Notes: a model not told the origin generated them from the letters alone. DNA of 64,000 bases from an uncultured Pseudacidovorax sp. (GCF_913773995.1 NZ_CAJYES010000011.1:1-64000); one strand, 5' to 3'. Positions 45,640 to 54,502 are shown, counted from the first letter of the stretch. Translations and numbers: made by a program.

Positions 45640-46611
45640 ATGGCATCCAAGCTCTGGCGGCGCCTGCTGCCGGCCCTCGCCCTCGCTGTGCTGCCGCTGG
45701 CGGCGCCGGCGCAGGACAAGTGGCCCACGCGTCCGGTGCGCTTCGTGGTCGCCTTCGCGCCGGCCGGCCCCGCGGACATCATTGCCCGGCTGCTGGCGCA
45801 TCGGCTGGCCCAGCCTCTCGGCCAGAGCGTGGTGGTCGAGAACAAGCCGGGTGCCGGCGGCAGCGTGGCCTCGGCGCTGGTCGCGCGGGCCGAGCCGGAC
45901 GGCTACACCCTGCTGATCAACACCAGCTCCTATGCCGTCAACCCGTCGATGCAGCGGCAGCTGGGCTTCGACGCCAAGGGCGACCTCACGCTCGCGGCCC
46001 TGGTCGCGGCCAGCCCCAATCTGATCGTCACGGCGCCCAACCTCAAGGCCCGCACCCTGCAGGAAGTGGTGGCCGACGCCAAGGGCGGCAGCTACAACTA
46101 CGGCACGGCCGGTGCCGGAACCACGCCACACCTGACGGCCGAGTACCTGTTCAAGGTGCTGGCGAAGGTACCCGTCACGCATGTGCCCTACCAGGGCGCG
46201 GCGCCAGCGCTCAATGCCGCGATGAGTGGCCAGACGCAACTGGCCAGCGTGGCGTTGCCGGCGGCGGTGGAGCTGGTCAAGTCTGGTCGCGTACATGGGC
46301 TGGTGGTGACGGGCGCGCAACGCTCGCCCGCGCTGCCGGACGTGCCGACCGTGGCGGAGTCGGGCTTTCCAGGCTTCGAGGACGTGACCTGGGTCGGCGT
46401 CTTCGCGCCGGCCAGGACGCCGCCGGCCGTGCTGCAGCGGATCAACGACGAGGTGGCGCGCCTGCAAAAGGACCCGGAGTTCCTGGCCCGCCTGGCCGCC
46501 ACCGGCTTCGAGCCCATGGGCGGCAACCTGGAGGCCGTGCGCGGCTACCTGGACCGGGAACTCGACAAGTGGGCGCGCGTGGTGCGTGAGACGGGCGCAC
46601 AGCCGAACTGA
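45640..46611 (+). CDS. Bug-family tripartite-tricarboxylate substrate-binding protein 1
   Basis: A 323-residue periplasmic protein: signal peptide ending LAAPAQ, then the Bug/TctC pattern WPTRPVRFVVAFAPAGPADIIAR, VVVENKPGAGGSVAS, DGYTLLIN and VPYQGAAPALNAAMSGQTQL. The CAGGAGACAAAGAC ribosome-binding region precedes the ATG. No TctA/TctB membrane genes are nearby, as is usual for the expanded Bug family of betaproteobacteria. Confidence 0.9.
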   Translation: MASKLWRRLLPALALAVLPLAAPAQDKWPTRPVRFVVAFAPAGPADIIARLLAHRLAQPLGQSVVVENKPGAGGSVASALVARAEPDGYTLLINTSSYAVNPSMQRQLGFDAKGDLTLAALVAASPNLIVTAPNLKARTLQEVVADAKGGSYNYGTAGAGTTPHLTAEYLFKVLAKVPVTHVPYQGAAPALNAAMSGQTQLASVALPAAVELVKSGRVHGLVVTGAQRSPALPDVPTVAESGFPGFEDVTWVGVFAPARTPPAVLQRINDEVARLQKDPEFLARLAATGFEPMGGNLEAVRGYLDRELDKWARVVRETGAQPN

Positions 46612-46657
46612 CGCATCGACGCTCGCTTCCGAGCTTCACAAAAGAGGAGACATCGCC

Positions 46658-47638
46658 ATGATCCATCGTCGGCACTGCCTGGCCACGCTGGGCGCGCTTG
46701 CTGCGGCCCCGTTCGCCTCCGCTTTCGCGCAGGGCGCCTACCCCAACCGAGCGATCAAGCTGCTGGTGCCTTTTTCGGCCGGCGGCAGCCCGGACCTGCT
46801 GGCCCGCGTCATCGGCACCCAGCTCGGCCAGCAGCTGGGCCAGGGCGTGATCGTCGACAACCGCCTGGGCGCCAACGGCATCGTGGCGGCCGAAGCGGTG
46901 GCGCGTTCCGCGCCCGATGGCTACACGCTGCTGGTCACCACCGGCTCGCAGGCCATCAACCCGAGCATGTACAAGAGCCTGCCCTACGACACGCTGGCCG
47001 ACTTCGCGCCGGTCACGCTGTTCACCATCGCGCCGGCGCTGACGCTGGTGGTGGCGCCCGACTCGCCGTACAGGAACTTCGGCCAGTTCCTGGAGGCGGC
47101 GCGCAAGCCCGATGCCCAGATCACCTATGGCTCGCCCGGCACCGGCAACACGCTGCACCTGGCCGGCGAACTGCTCAACGAGACCGCCGGCACCCGCATG
47201 CTGCATGTGCCCTACAAGGGCGCGGCACCGGCACTCAATGCGGTGATGAGCAAGGAGGTGACGGCCTGCTTCCTCAGCACCGCGGCCGCCACGATGGCGG
47301 TGAAGGCCGGGCAGGTGCGGCCGCTGGCCGTCACCAGTGCCAAGCGCATCGCGGCCTTTCCGGACGTGCCGGCCATGGCCGAGAGCGGCCTCACGGGCAT
47401 GGACTACAACGGTGGCTGGGTCGGCCTGTTCGCGCCCGGCAAGACGCCCGATGCCGTGGTGCAGAAGCTGGCCGCCGAAGTGCAGCGCGCCATGCAGGTG
47501 CCGCAGGTCAAGGACAAGATGGTCGGCTGGGACAGTCCGCCGGCCACGCTGAGCACACAGGAGTTCACCGTCTTCTTCCGCCAGGAGATGGACAAGTTCG
47601 CCCGCATCGTCAAACAGGCCAACGTGCCGCTGCAGTAA
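46658..47638 (+). CDS. Bug-family tripartite-tricarboxylate substrate-binding protein 2
   Basis: A 326-residue paralogue of the preceding gene: signal peptide ending ASAFAQ (with HRRHCLA, possibly Tat-like), YPNRAIKLLVPFSAGGSPDLLAR, VIVDNRLGANGIVAAEAV, DGYTLLVT and HVPYKGAAPALNAVMSKE. AGAGGAGACATCGCC precedes the ATG. Two adjacent Bug genes in one catabolic operon suggest two related substrates or a high/low-affinity pair. The CocE/NonD hydrolase gene follows by 19 bp. Confidence 0.9.
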   Translation: MIHRRHCLATLGALAAAPFASAFAQGAYPNRAIKLLVPFSAGGSPDLLARVIGTQLGQQLGQGVIVDNRLGANGIVAAEAVARSAPDGYTLLVTTGSQAINPSMYKSLPYDTLADFAPVTLFTIAPALTLVVAPDSPYRNFGQFLEAARKPDAQITYGSPGTGNTLHLAGELLNETAGTRMLHVPYKGAAPALNAVMSKEVTACFLSTAAATMAVKAGQVRPLAVTSAKRIAAFPDVPAMAESGLTGMDYNGGWVGLFAPGKTPDAVVQKLAAEVQRAMQVPQVKDKMVGWDSPPATLSTQEFTVFFRQEMDKFARIVKQANVPLQ

Positions 47639-47657
47639 GAAGAGGAGCCCGAGGAGG

Positions 47658-49376
47658 ATGAGCGCCATGCCCAACCTGGAAACCCGCACCACCGTCGAGA
47701 ACGGCCTGATGTTCATGCGTGACGTGGCCGTGACCATGTCGGATGGCGTGACGCTGCGCGCCAACGTCTTCCGCCCCGAGGCGCCCGGTCGCTACCCCGT
47801 GGTGATGGCCATGGGCGCCTATGGCAAGGACGTGCATTTCGAAGACGCCTTCAACCCGCAGTGGCAGGTGCTCAAGCGCATCTACCCCGGCCTGGACGCC
47901 GAAGGCAGCACGGGCCGCTACCTGCGCTGGGAAGTGGTCGATCCGGAGCGGTGGGTTCCCGAGGGCTTCGTCGTCATCCAGGTCGACTCGCGCGGCACCG
48001 GCCGCTCCGAAGGTTACCTGGACCCCTTCGGACCGGTGGAGACGCGCGACTTCTACGAGTGGATCGAATGGGCCGGCACGCAGCCCTGGAGCAACGGCAA
48101 GGTCGGGCTCATCGGCGTGTCGTACCTGGCCATCAAGCAGTGGCAGGTGGCGGCCCTGCGCCCGCCGCACCTGGCGGCCATCGTGCCGTGGGAAGGCTCC
48201 AGTGAGTTCTACCGCGACGGCGGCCACCACGGCGGCATCCTGAGCAACAGCTTCACCTTCGAATGGTGGCCGCGCCAGGTGCTGGCCAACCAGTACGGCA
48301 GCGGCAAGAGCACACACCGCGACCGCCTCACGGGCGAACGCACCACCGGCCCGGCGCTGTCCGATGAACTGCTGCAAGGCGCCCGGGCCGACCATCCCAA
48401 CGACCGCCTCTCGCACCCGCTGGACGACGCCTGGAACCGTGCCCGCGCGGCCAACCTGCCGGCCATCGAGGTGCCGCTGCTGTCGGCCGCCAACTGGGGC
48501 GGCCCGGGCATGCACCTGCGTGGCAACTTCGAAGGCTGGCAGCGCGCGGGCTCGCGGCAGAAATGGCTCTTCGCGCACATCGGCACGCACTACGAAAGCT
48601 TCTACCTGCCGCACTACGTGGCCATCCAGCAGCGCTTCTTCAAGCACTTCCTGGCGGGCGAGGACAACGGCTGGGACCGCGAGCCGCCGGTGCAGCTGGC
48701 CATCCGTCAGGCCGATGGCTCGGCCGTCATGCGCACCGAGCAGGAATGGCCGCTCGCCCGCACCGCCTGGACGGCCTTCCATCTGGATGCCGCCTCTGGC
48801 GCGCTCGGCGATGCGCCGCCGAAGGAAGCAGCCCAGGCCTCCTTCGAGGCCCTGGGAGAAGGGCTGAGTTTTTCGACGGCGTCCTTCGCGCAGGACACCG
48901 AGTTCACCGGCCCGGCCGTGCTGCGGCTGTGGGTGTCCTCCAGCACCACGGACGCCGACCTGTTCGTCGTATTGCGGGTCTTCGATCCCGACGGGCAGGA
49001 GGTCAGCTACGTGGGCGCGCACGAGCGCGTGCCCATGGCCATGGGCTGGCTTCGCGCCTCGCATCGCAAGCTGGACGAAGCACGCAGCCTTCCGTGGCGG
49101 CCCTGGCACAGCCACGACGAGGTGCGCAAGCTCGTGCCCGGCGAGGCCTATCCGGTGGAGGTGGAGATCTGGCCCACCTGCCTGGTCTTTCCCAAGGGCT
49201 GGCGTCTGGTGCTCACCGTGCAGGGCCACGATTTCATCGTCACCCCGCCCGGTCGCATGCGCCACGACCATCCCGAGGACCGGCCTGCTGAGGAATTCGG
49301 GGGTGTCACCACCCTCCACACCGGTGGCGATCGCCCGGGCCAGTTGCTCATGCCGCTCATCCCGGCCCGAACCTGA
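47658..49376 (+). CDS. CocE/NonD-family (X-Pro dipeptidyl-peptidase S15-like) hydrolase
   Basis: A 572-residue protein: alpha/beta-hydrolase core with VVIQVDSRGTGRSEG, nucleophile elbow GVSYLA (Ser155), then the C-terminal jelly-roll domain (FTGPAVLRLWVSSSTTDADLFVVLRVFDPDG). Family members cleave esters or amides such as cocaine, and act on acyl amides. GAGGAGG precedes the ATG. No signal peptide is seen. As the last gene of the GntR-controlled operon it may hydrolyse the compound bound by the Bug proteins. Confidence 0.9.
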   Translation: MSAMPNLETRTTVENGLMFMRDVAVTMSDGVTLRANVFRPEAPGRYPVVMAMGAYGKDVHFEDAFNPQWQVLKRIYPGLDAEGSTGRYLRWEVVDPERWVPEGFVVIQVDSRGTGRSEGYLDPFGPVETRDFYEWIEWAGTQPWSNGKVGLIGVSYLAIKQWQVAALRPPHLAAIVPWEGSSEFYRDGGHHGGILSNSFTFEWWPRQVLANQYGSGKSTHRDRLTGERTTGPALSDELLQGARADHPNDRLSHPLDDAWNRARAANLPAIEVPLLSAANWGGPGMHLRGNFEGWQRAGSRQKWLFAHIGTHYESFYLPHYVAIQQRFFKHFLAGEDNGWDREPPVQLAIRQADGSAVMRTEQEWPLARTAWTAFHLDAASGALGDAPPKEAAQASFEALGEGLSFSTASFAQDTEFTGPAVLRLWVSSSTTDADLFVVLRVFDPDGQEVSYVGAHERVPMAMGWLRASHRKLDEARSLPWRPWHSHDEVRKLVPGEAYPVEVEIWPTCLVFPKGWRLVLTVQGHDFIVTPPGRMRHDHPEDRPAEEFGGVTTLHTGGDRPGQLLMPLIPART

Positions 49377-49420
49377 GCCGCGTGTGCGGCATGAACGCCG
49401 CAGCCCTGGAAAATGCCAAG

Positions 49421-49435
49421 TGGAAATGTTTTCCT
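49421..49435. promoter_or_regulatory. IclR-box-like palindrome before the ELWxxDGT gene
   Basis: TGGAAATGTTTTCCT resembles the E. coli IclR consensus TGGAAATNATTTCCA (13 of 15 with N counted as match). It lies 20 bp upstream of the ELWxxDGT start. No good -10 follows, and no IclR gene is adjacent, so chance or an older promoter is possible. Similar sites occur at 58552 and 59699. Confidence 0.4.
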
Positions 49436-49454
49436 TTTTGGTTAGGCTGCGGCG

Positions 49455-50909
49455 ATGCTTCGATCGTCCATCTTCACCCAGCCGGTCGTGCCGGCTCGTC
49501 ATCTCCTGCTCGCGGCGCTGGCCGTCGTGCTTGCCGCGCCCGTCGCGGCCCAGACACAAGACCCGGAGCGGCCGGTGCTGCCCGAGCAGCGCGCGCCTCG
49601 GGCCTTTGTCGCACCCGCACAGCTCACGCCGCTGGGCGAACGCCGTGCCGTCTTCACTGCCGTGCATGCACTCAGCGGCCAGGAGCTGTGGATCACCGAC
49701 GGCACGCCTGGCGGCACGCGCCTGGTCAAGGACATCCTTCCGGGCTTCCGCGGTGCCTATCCCTCCAGCCTGATGCCATACCGGGGCCGCATCTATTTCG
49801 CCGCGACCGACGGTGAGCACGGGGTGCAGCTTTGGCGCACCGATGGCACCGAGCGCGGCACGGTGGTCGTCACCCAACTGCCCGGCGCGCCCGGGAGCGA
49901 TGGCGCCTTGCCGGCCGAGCTGACGGTCTTCAAGGACGCGCTCTATTTCGTCGCCAAGGAGCCGGAGGGCGGCTTCCAGCTCTGGAAGACGCAGGGCACG
50001 GCCCAGAGCACGGTGCGCGTCGCCGCCATCGCGCCGGGGCCACGGGCGCTGGTGCGGCAGCTCACCGTGGCGGGCGACCGGCTCTTCTTCACCGCCAACA
50101 CCGCCGAGCATGGCCATGAACTCTGGGTGACCGACGGCAGTGCCAAGGGCACCCGGCTCGTGAAGGATGTCAGAGCCGGGCCCGAGGACGGCGGCATCGC
50201 GCGCCTGACGGCCGTAGGGCGGCAGCTGTACTTCACGGCCAACGACGGCCAGCACGGCACCGAGTTGTGGACGAGCGATGGCACGGCCGCAGGCACGCGC
50301 CTGGTGAAGGATGTCCGAGCCGGCGACGCCGCGTCGCAACCGCGGCACCTGACGGCGATGAAGGGCGCGCTGTACTTCGCGGCCGACGACGGGCGCCATG
50401 GCATCGAGCTGTGGCGCAGTGACGGCACCGCCGAAGCCACGCGCATGGTCAAGGACATCCAGCCCGGGCCGCGCGGCAGCCTGTCGAGCCCGATGGCCGT
50501 GATGAACGGGCGGCTCTACTTCGCGGCCACCGATGGCGAATCCGGGGCCGAGCTGTGGACCTCGGACGGCTTGGAGGCCGGCACGCGGCGCGTGGCCGAC
50601 ATTGCCACCGGCGCATCGAGCGCCACGCCCTCGCGCTTCGAGGTGGCGGCGGGCCGGCTGTGGTTTTCGGCCGGCGATGCCACGCATGGCGTGGAGCCCT
50701 GGTCCACCGACGGCACGGCCGCCGGCACGCGCCGCATGGCCGACGTGGTGCCCGGTGCGGCGCATTCGATGCCGGTCGGCTTCACGGCAGTCGGCGATGC
50801 CGTCCTGTTCACCGCCGACGATGGCCATGGCAACGAGCGCCTGTGGCGCATCGACCGCGCCGGCCGGCTCAGCCTGCTGGGCGATCCGCTGCAGCAGCGA
50901 CTGCGCTGA
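49455..50909 (+). CDS. ELWxxDGT-repeat beta-propeller protein
   Basis: A 484-residue exported protein: signal peptide ending APVAAQ near residue 32, then eight ELWxxDGT-type repeats (ELWITDGT, QLWRTDGT, QLWKTQGT, ELWVTDGS, ELWTSDGT, ELWRSDGT, ELWTSDGL, EPWSTDGT) and a degenerate ninth (RLWRIDRA). Each is followed by xxGTRLVKD and a YFAA(T/D)DGxxG strand. The family is of unknown function, probably a propeller that binds partners or calcium. It has no C-terminal anchor, so it is periplasmic or secreted. Confidence 0.87.
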   Translation: MLRSSIFTQPVVPARHLLLAALAVVLAAPVAAQTQDPERPVLPEQRAPRAFVAPAQLTPLGERRAVFTAVHALSGQELWITDGTPGGTRLVKDILPGFRGAYPSSLMPYRGRIYFAATDGEHGVQLWRTDGTERGTVVVTQLPGAPGSDGALPAELTVFKDALYFVAKEPEGGFQLWKTQGTAQSTVRVAAIAPGPRALVRQLTVAGDRLFFTANTAEHGHELWVTDGSAKGTRLVKDVRAGPEDGGIARLTAVGRQLYFTANDGQHGTELWTSDGTAAGTRLVKDVRAGDAASQPRHLTAMKGALYFAADDGRHGIELWRSDGTAEATRMVKDIQPGPRGSLSSPMAVMNGRLYFAATDGESGAELWTSDGLEAGTRRVADIATGASSATPSRFEVAAGRLWFSAGDATHGVEPWSTDGTAAGTRRMADVVPGAAHSMPVGFTAVGDAVLFTADDGHGNERLWRIDRAGRLSLLGDPLQQRLR

Positions 50910-50917
50910 ACAGGCGG

Positions 50918-51739
50918 CTAGCTGCCGCTGGACGCATAGCGGCGCAGGCCCAGGCGCCACACGCCGAACGCGAGTCCCAGAAAGACAAAGCCCGCCAGGG
51001 GCGAGACGGCACCCACCCAGGCGGGCGCGCCCAGCGGATCGGCGCGGCCGAGCACCCACAGCGCGGGGTAGTAGGCCACGCAGGCCAGCGGCACGCCGAA
51101 GGTGAGCAGGCGCCTGAACCACCGCGCGTACAGCGCCATGGGGTACTGCCCGGCCTCCACGCCGCCATAGGTGAACACGTTGGCGATCTCCAGGCTTTCC
51201 ACCGTCCAGAAGGCGAGCGCGCCCTGCAGCACCAGGATGCCCAGGAACAGCGCCACGCCGCCCGCGACCGCGAACACGGCCACTGCGATGGCGGCCGGCG
51301 TCCAGTCGATGCCCGCCTGCACGCTGCCGAAGGCCAGCACCAGCCCGGCCTGCAGCAGCCGGCCCAGTCGGCTCAGCCGCAGGTCGTGCCCCATCAGCTG
51401 CAGCGCCACCGGCCTCGGGCGCAGCAACAGCCGGTCGAACGCGCCGGTGCGCACCAGCTCGGTGCCCAGCACGTCGAAACCGCGGCCCAGCATGTCGGCC
51501 AGCGCGAACATGGCGTGCACCAGTCCGTAGAACAGCGCCACCTCGCCGAGACGCCAGCCCTGAAGGCTACCGAAGCGGTCGAACAGCGCCCAGATGGCGA
51601 CGACCTCGATGCCCGTGGCCAGGAACTGGCCGGCGGTCAGCATCAGCGCCGATGCGGGATAGCGGGCCTGGCCCGCGATCGAAGCCGCGGCAAAGCGCAG
51701 GAACAAGCGGGCGTTGCCCATGGAACGGCTGCGTGCCAT
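50918..51739 (-). CDS. ABC-2-type exporter permease A
   Basis: A 273-residue membrane protein with six hydrophobic segments (for example LTAGQFLATGIEVVAIWALF, IAVAVFAVAGGVALFLGILV). The motif GFDVLGTELVRTGAFDRLLLRPRPV is typical of the ABC-2 permeases paired as DUF990-like proteins. The ATG at 51739 lies 4 bp after the stop of permease B. It ends 8 bp from the convergent ELWxxDGT gene. Confidence 0.85.
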   Translation of the reverse strand: MARSRSMGNARLFLRFAAASIAGQARYPASALMLTAGQFLATGIEVVAIWALFDRFGSLQGWRLGEVALFYGLVHAMFALADMLGRGFDVLGTELVRTGAFDRLLLRPRPVALQLMGHDLRLSRLGRLLQAGLVLAFGSVQAGIDWTPAAIAVAVFAVAGGVALFLGILVLQGALAFWTVESLEIANVFTYGGVEAGQYPMALYARWFRRLLTFGVPLACVAYYPALWVLGRADPLGAPAWVGAVSPLAGFVFLGLAFGVWRLGLRRYASSGS

Positions 51740-51743
51740 GGCC

Positions 51744-52613
51744 TTAGCCGCCCTGCACTTCCAGGCGCGCGAAGGCGGCCTGCAGCGCCCACCGGCCGGC
51801 GCCCGCCAGTGCCGCGATCCAGAAGAGCTGCAGCAGCAGTCCGCCAACCGCGTCCGCGCCCGCCCACTGCCCGAAGTAGATCCGCGCCGGGATGTCCAGC
51901 AGCCCCGCCAGCGGCTGCAGCAGCAGCCAGCGCTGCCAGCCGTCCGGCAGCAGCGCCAGCGGTACCAGGTTGCCCGACAGGAGGATCACCACGGGCAGCG
52001 CCAGCATGTTGATGCCGCGGGCATCGAGCGCTGCCACGGCGGCCACGTTGAGCAGCATCACCAGCGCCGCCGAGAGCAGCAGCGCCAGCACCATCGACAC
52101 CCCGAAGGCCGCCCCGGCCGCGATGCTCGCGGGCGGGCGCCATGACCAGTCGCCCCAACCCGCCAGGGGCAGCAGCAGCGCCGCGAAGGCGGCCATCAGC
52201 GCCAGGCGCGGCAGCACCCGCGCCGCGATCCAGCCCGCGCTGCGGACGAACCACAGCCAGTAGGCATCCACCGGCCGCAGGCGGTCGTAGGCGACGGCAC
52301 CGGTGCGCACCGCCTGCGCCACCTCGGGGTCGCCCGCCCACGGCAGCAAGGCCAGCAGCCCCTGCGCGAGCCAGGTGTAGGTGACCGCCTGCGTAAGCGG
52401 CATGGGCGCCGCGCCGGCTGCGTAGAAGGCCGCCAGCACCATGACCTTGATGCCGCCCCACCAGCACTGGGTGGCAAAGCCGGCAAAGGCCGCGGTGCGG
52501 TACTGCAGCATCTGCAGGAAGCGCGAGACGAAGGCCGCGCGGTAGGGCCGCAGCCAGCGGCCTCGCGCCGGCCGGGCTGCGAGTCCAGCCGGTACGGGCC
52601 GGCGGCCGCTCAT
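51744..52613 (-). CDS. ABC-2-type exporter permease B
   Basis: A 289-residue membrane protein with six hydrophobic segments; FLQMLQYRTAAFAGFATQCWWG and VRTGAVAYDRLRPVDAYW match the second permease of DUF990-type ABC-2 exporters. The ATG overlaps the ATPase stop by 4 bp (ATGA). The substrate of these systems is unknown. Confidence 0.85.
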   Translation of the reverse strand: MSGRRPVPAGLAARPARGRWLRPYRAAFVSRFLQMLQYRTAAFAGFATQCWWGGIKVMVLAAFYAAGAAPMPLTQAVTYTWLAQGLLALLPWAGDPEVAQAVRTGAVAYDRLRPVDAYWLWFVRSAGWIAARVLPRLALMAAFAALLLPLAGWGDWSWRPPASIAAGAAFGVSMVLALLLSAALVMLLNVAAVAALDARGINMLALPVVILLSGNLVPLALLPDGWQRWLLLQPLAGLLDIPARIYFGQWAGADAVGGLLLQLFWIAALAGAGRWALQAAFARLEVQGG

Positions 52614-53608
52614 GCCTCGGCCGCGCCGTGCAAGGCGTAGAAGCGGGCGATGACCTCTTCGATGGAGGGTGACTCGATGCGGATGTCCTCCACCGCGTGC
52701 GCGGCTGCGATGCGGGCGATCAGGTCGGCCGCGGGCGTCTGCTGCGGATCGAAGCGGAGCACCAGCGTGCGTCCCTCCCGCGTCGCGGCGGGCGTGCCGG
52801 CGAGTTCGGTTCCGTCCGGCGGCGTGCCGGCGAAGTCCACCACCAGGCGGCGCTCGGCCAGCACCTGCCGCCGCAGCGCCTCCACCGGGCTGTCGGCCAG
52901 CACGCGGCCATGGCCGACGATGATGACCCGCTGGGCCAGTGCCTCGATGTCGTGCATGTCGTGCGTGGTGAGCAGCACTGTCGTGCCGCGTTCGCGGTTG
53001 GCCTTGCGCACGAAGTCGCGCACCGCGAGCTTGGAGGGCGCATCGAGGCCGATGGTGGGCTCGTCGAGGAACAGGATGTCGGGCCGGTGCAGCAGCGCCG
53101 CGGCGATCTCGGCACGCATGCGCTGGCCGAGCGAGAGCTGGCGCACGGGTTGGCCGAGCACCCCCTCCAGGTTGAGCAGCGCCACGAGTTCGTCGCGCGT
53201 GCGGCGGTAGTCGGCCGCGTCCACCCGGTAGATGTCGCGCAGCAGGTCGAAGCCGTCTTCCACCGGCAGGTCCCACCACAGCTGGGTGCGCTGCCCGAAC
53301 ACCACCCCGATGCGGCCCACATGCGCTTCGCGCTCGGCAAAGGGATCGCGGCCGTCGATGGTGATGCGTCCGCCATCGGGCCGAAGGATGCCGGCGAGCA
53401 GCTTGACCGTGGTGGACTTGCCGGCGCCATTGGGCCCGATGAGCCCCAGCAATTCGCCGCGCTGCAGCGAGAAGGAGACGCCAGCGAGCGCCTCGACCGT
53501 CCGGTAGCGCCGCCGCCAGAGGCCGCGCAGCGCCCCGCGCAGGCCCGGATCGCGTTCGGCGATGCGGTAGACCTTGGTGAGGCGGTCGACGTGGATGTGG
53601 GCAGTCAT
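52610..53608 (-). CDS. ABC-2-type exporter ATPase
   Basis: A 332-residue ABC ATPase: Walker A GPNGAGKST, Q-loop FGQRTQLWWDLPVEDGF, signature QLSLGQRMRAEIA, Walker B ILFLDEPTIGLDAP and H-loop TTHDM. The LSLGQ signature and WWDLP are characteristic of ATPases that pair with DUF990-like permeases. The C-terminal extension of about 90 residues is usual for this group. First gene of the three-gene exporter operon. Confidence 0.9.
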   Translation of the reverse strand: MTAHIHVDRLTKVYRIAERDPGLRGALRGLWRRRYRTVEALAGVSFSLQRGELLGLIGPNGAGKSTTVKLLAGILRPDGGRITIDGRDPFAEREAHVGRIGVVFGQRTQLWWDLPVEDGFDLLRDIYRVDAADYRRTRDELVALLNLEGVLGQPVRQLSLGQRMRAEIAAALLHRPDILFLDEPTIGLDAPSKLAVRDFVRKANRERGTTVLLTTHDMHDIEALAQRVIIVGHGRVLADSPVEALRRQVLAERRLVVDFAGTPPDGTELAGTPAATREGRTLVLRFDPQQTPAADLIARIAAAHAVEDIRIESPSIEEVIARFYALHGAAEA

Positions 53609-53765
53609 GGGAGCGGCGTCCGCACGGCGCAGAGGCCTGCGATGCAGGGGGCTGCCGCCCGTGGGGGCGCGATGCTATCCGATGACCTTCGGCCTTTGGG
53701 ACCATGGAATGCGGCCACCGCAATCAACAACAGATAAAGTACGTACAGTTATTGCCTGGCAAAAA

Positions 53766-53781
53766 TAATGTATGTACATTA
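53766..53781. promoter_or_regulatory. Palindromic operator candidate of the brnTA locus
   Basis: TAATGTA-TG-TACATTA has perfect 7-bp arms and ends 6 bp before the brnT ATG; a related GTACGTAC lies upstream (53739-53746). BrnA antitoxins repress their own promoter, so this is a natural binding site. The A/T-rich patch contrasts with the GC-rich surroundings. Confidence 0.65.
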
Positions 53782-53787
53782 AGCTGT

Positions 53788-54063
53788 ATGGAAATCGAGT
53801 TCGACGCCACAAAGGATGAGTAGAACACCGCCAAGCATGGCGTGTCGCTGGCGCTGGCGGAAGAACTGGATTGGGCTGAGGTTCTGTGCCACCCCGACAC
53901 CCGCCGGGACTATCGCGAACTGCGCGAAGTCGGCTTCGGGCTCATCGGCGAACGGCTCCATGTGGTGGTATTTGTTCAACGCGGCAACGTGATGCGCATC
54001 ATCAGTTTGCGCAGGGCCAACAACCGGGAAGCGAGGCGCTATGCAGAAGTATCTGACGACTAA
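53788..54063 (+). pseudogene. brnT: brnT toxin gene interrupted by an in-frame amber codon
   Basis: From the ATG at 53788 the frame reads MEIEFDATKDE, then TAG at 53821-53823 (codon 12), then NTAKHGVSLALAEELDW and on to the end, RRANNREARRYAEVSDD. Both sides match BrnT, a RelE-fold ribonuclease toxin of about 90 residues, whose N-terminus normally runs through this point to KHGV. One base change from a Gln, Lys or Glu codon would create the stop. A GTG start at 53842 would remove the conserved Lys-His-Gly. So the toxin is probably inactive, unless the amber is read through or is a sequencing error. Confidence 0.8.
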
Positions 54064-54355
54064 AGGGGGCAAGAAGATCTTGCTCAACACGCCGGTGGAA
54101 GATGCCGCGGTCGATGCGGGTATCAAGGCGGATCCGGACACGCTGGAGGTCACCGAGGGCATGGCTGCACAGATGCGACCCTTTCGTCGCGCAGGCCGGC
54201 CGCCGCTCGAGAGTCCAAAAGAGCCCGTCACGATGCGTGTGGATGCCGATGTGCTTGCCGCCATCAAGGCCACGGGACGCGGCTGGCAGACGCGGGTGAA
54301 TTCGTTGCTGCGTGAGGCGGTGCAGCAGGGAAGGTTTGGCGGGCTGCAGCGATGA
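54041..54355 (+). CDS. brnA: BrnA-family antitoxin
   Basis: A 104-residue protein overlapping the brnT frame by 23 bp, the typical toxin-first brnTA order. The C-terminal half has the BrnA ribbon-helix-helix with its conserved lead: AGRPPLESPKEPVTMRVDAD then IKATGRGWQTRVNSLLREAV. The N-terminal part would mask the toxin. It appears intact, so it may still repress the promoter although its toxin partner is interrupted. Confidence 0.88.
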   Translation: MQKYLTTKGGKKILLNTPVEDAAVDAGIKADPDTLEVTEGMAAQMRPFRRAGRPPLESPKEPVTMRVDADVLAAIKATGRGWQTRVNSLLREAVQQGRFGGLQR

Positions 54356-54502
54356 CCCCCTTGCACGGCTGCTCAGCCCCGGGATGCTCGAGTCGCGCGT
54401 GATGCCGCATTCGAGCGCCCAAAGGCATGCCCGAGGGCAGTGGCTGGCTTGGACAATTTGCCCAGTTCCCACTCAGACATGCCGCCATGTCCAATCGCCG
54501 AC

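Noticed and set aside
47610-51122. A 1170-codon minus-strand open frame across CocE and ELWxxDGT genes
   Set aside because: The opposite strand carries two clear genes with signal peptide, catalytic Ser and repeats. The long frame has only low-complexity His/Arg/Gly sequence.
53842-54063. Shortened BrnT from a GTG start
   Set aside because: It would lose the conserved Lys-His-Gly and the first strand of the toxin fold, and there is no ribosome-binding site; interruption by the amber codon explains the locus better.
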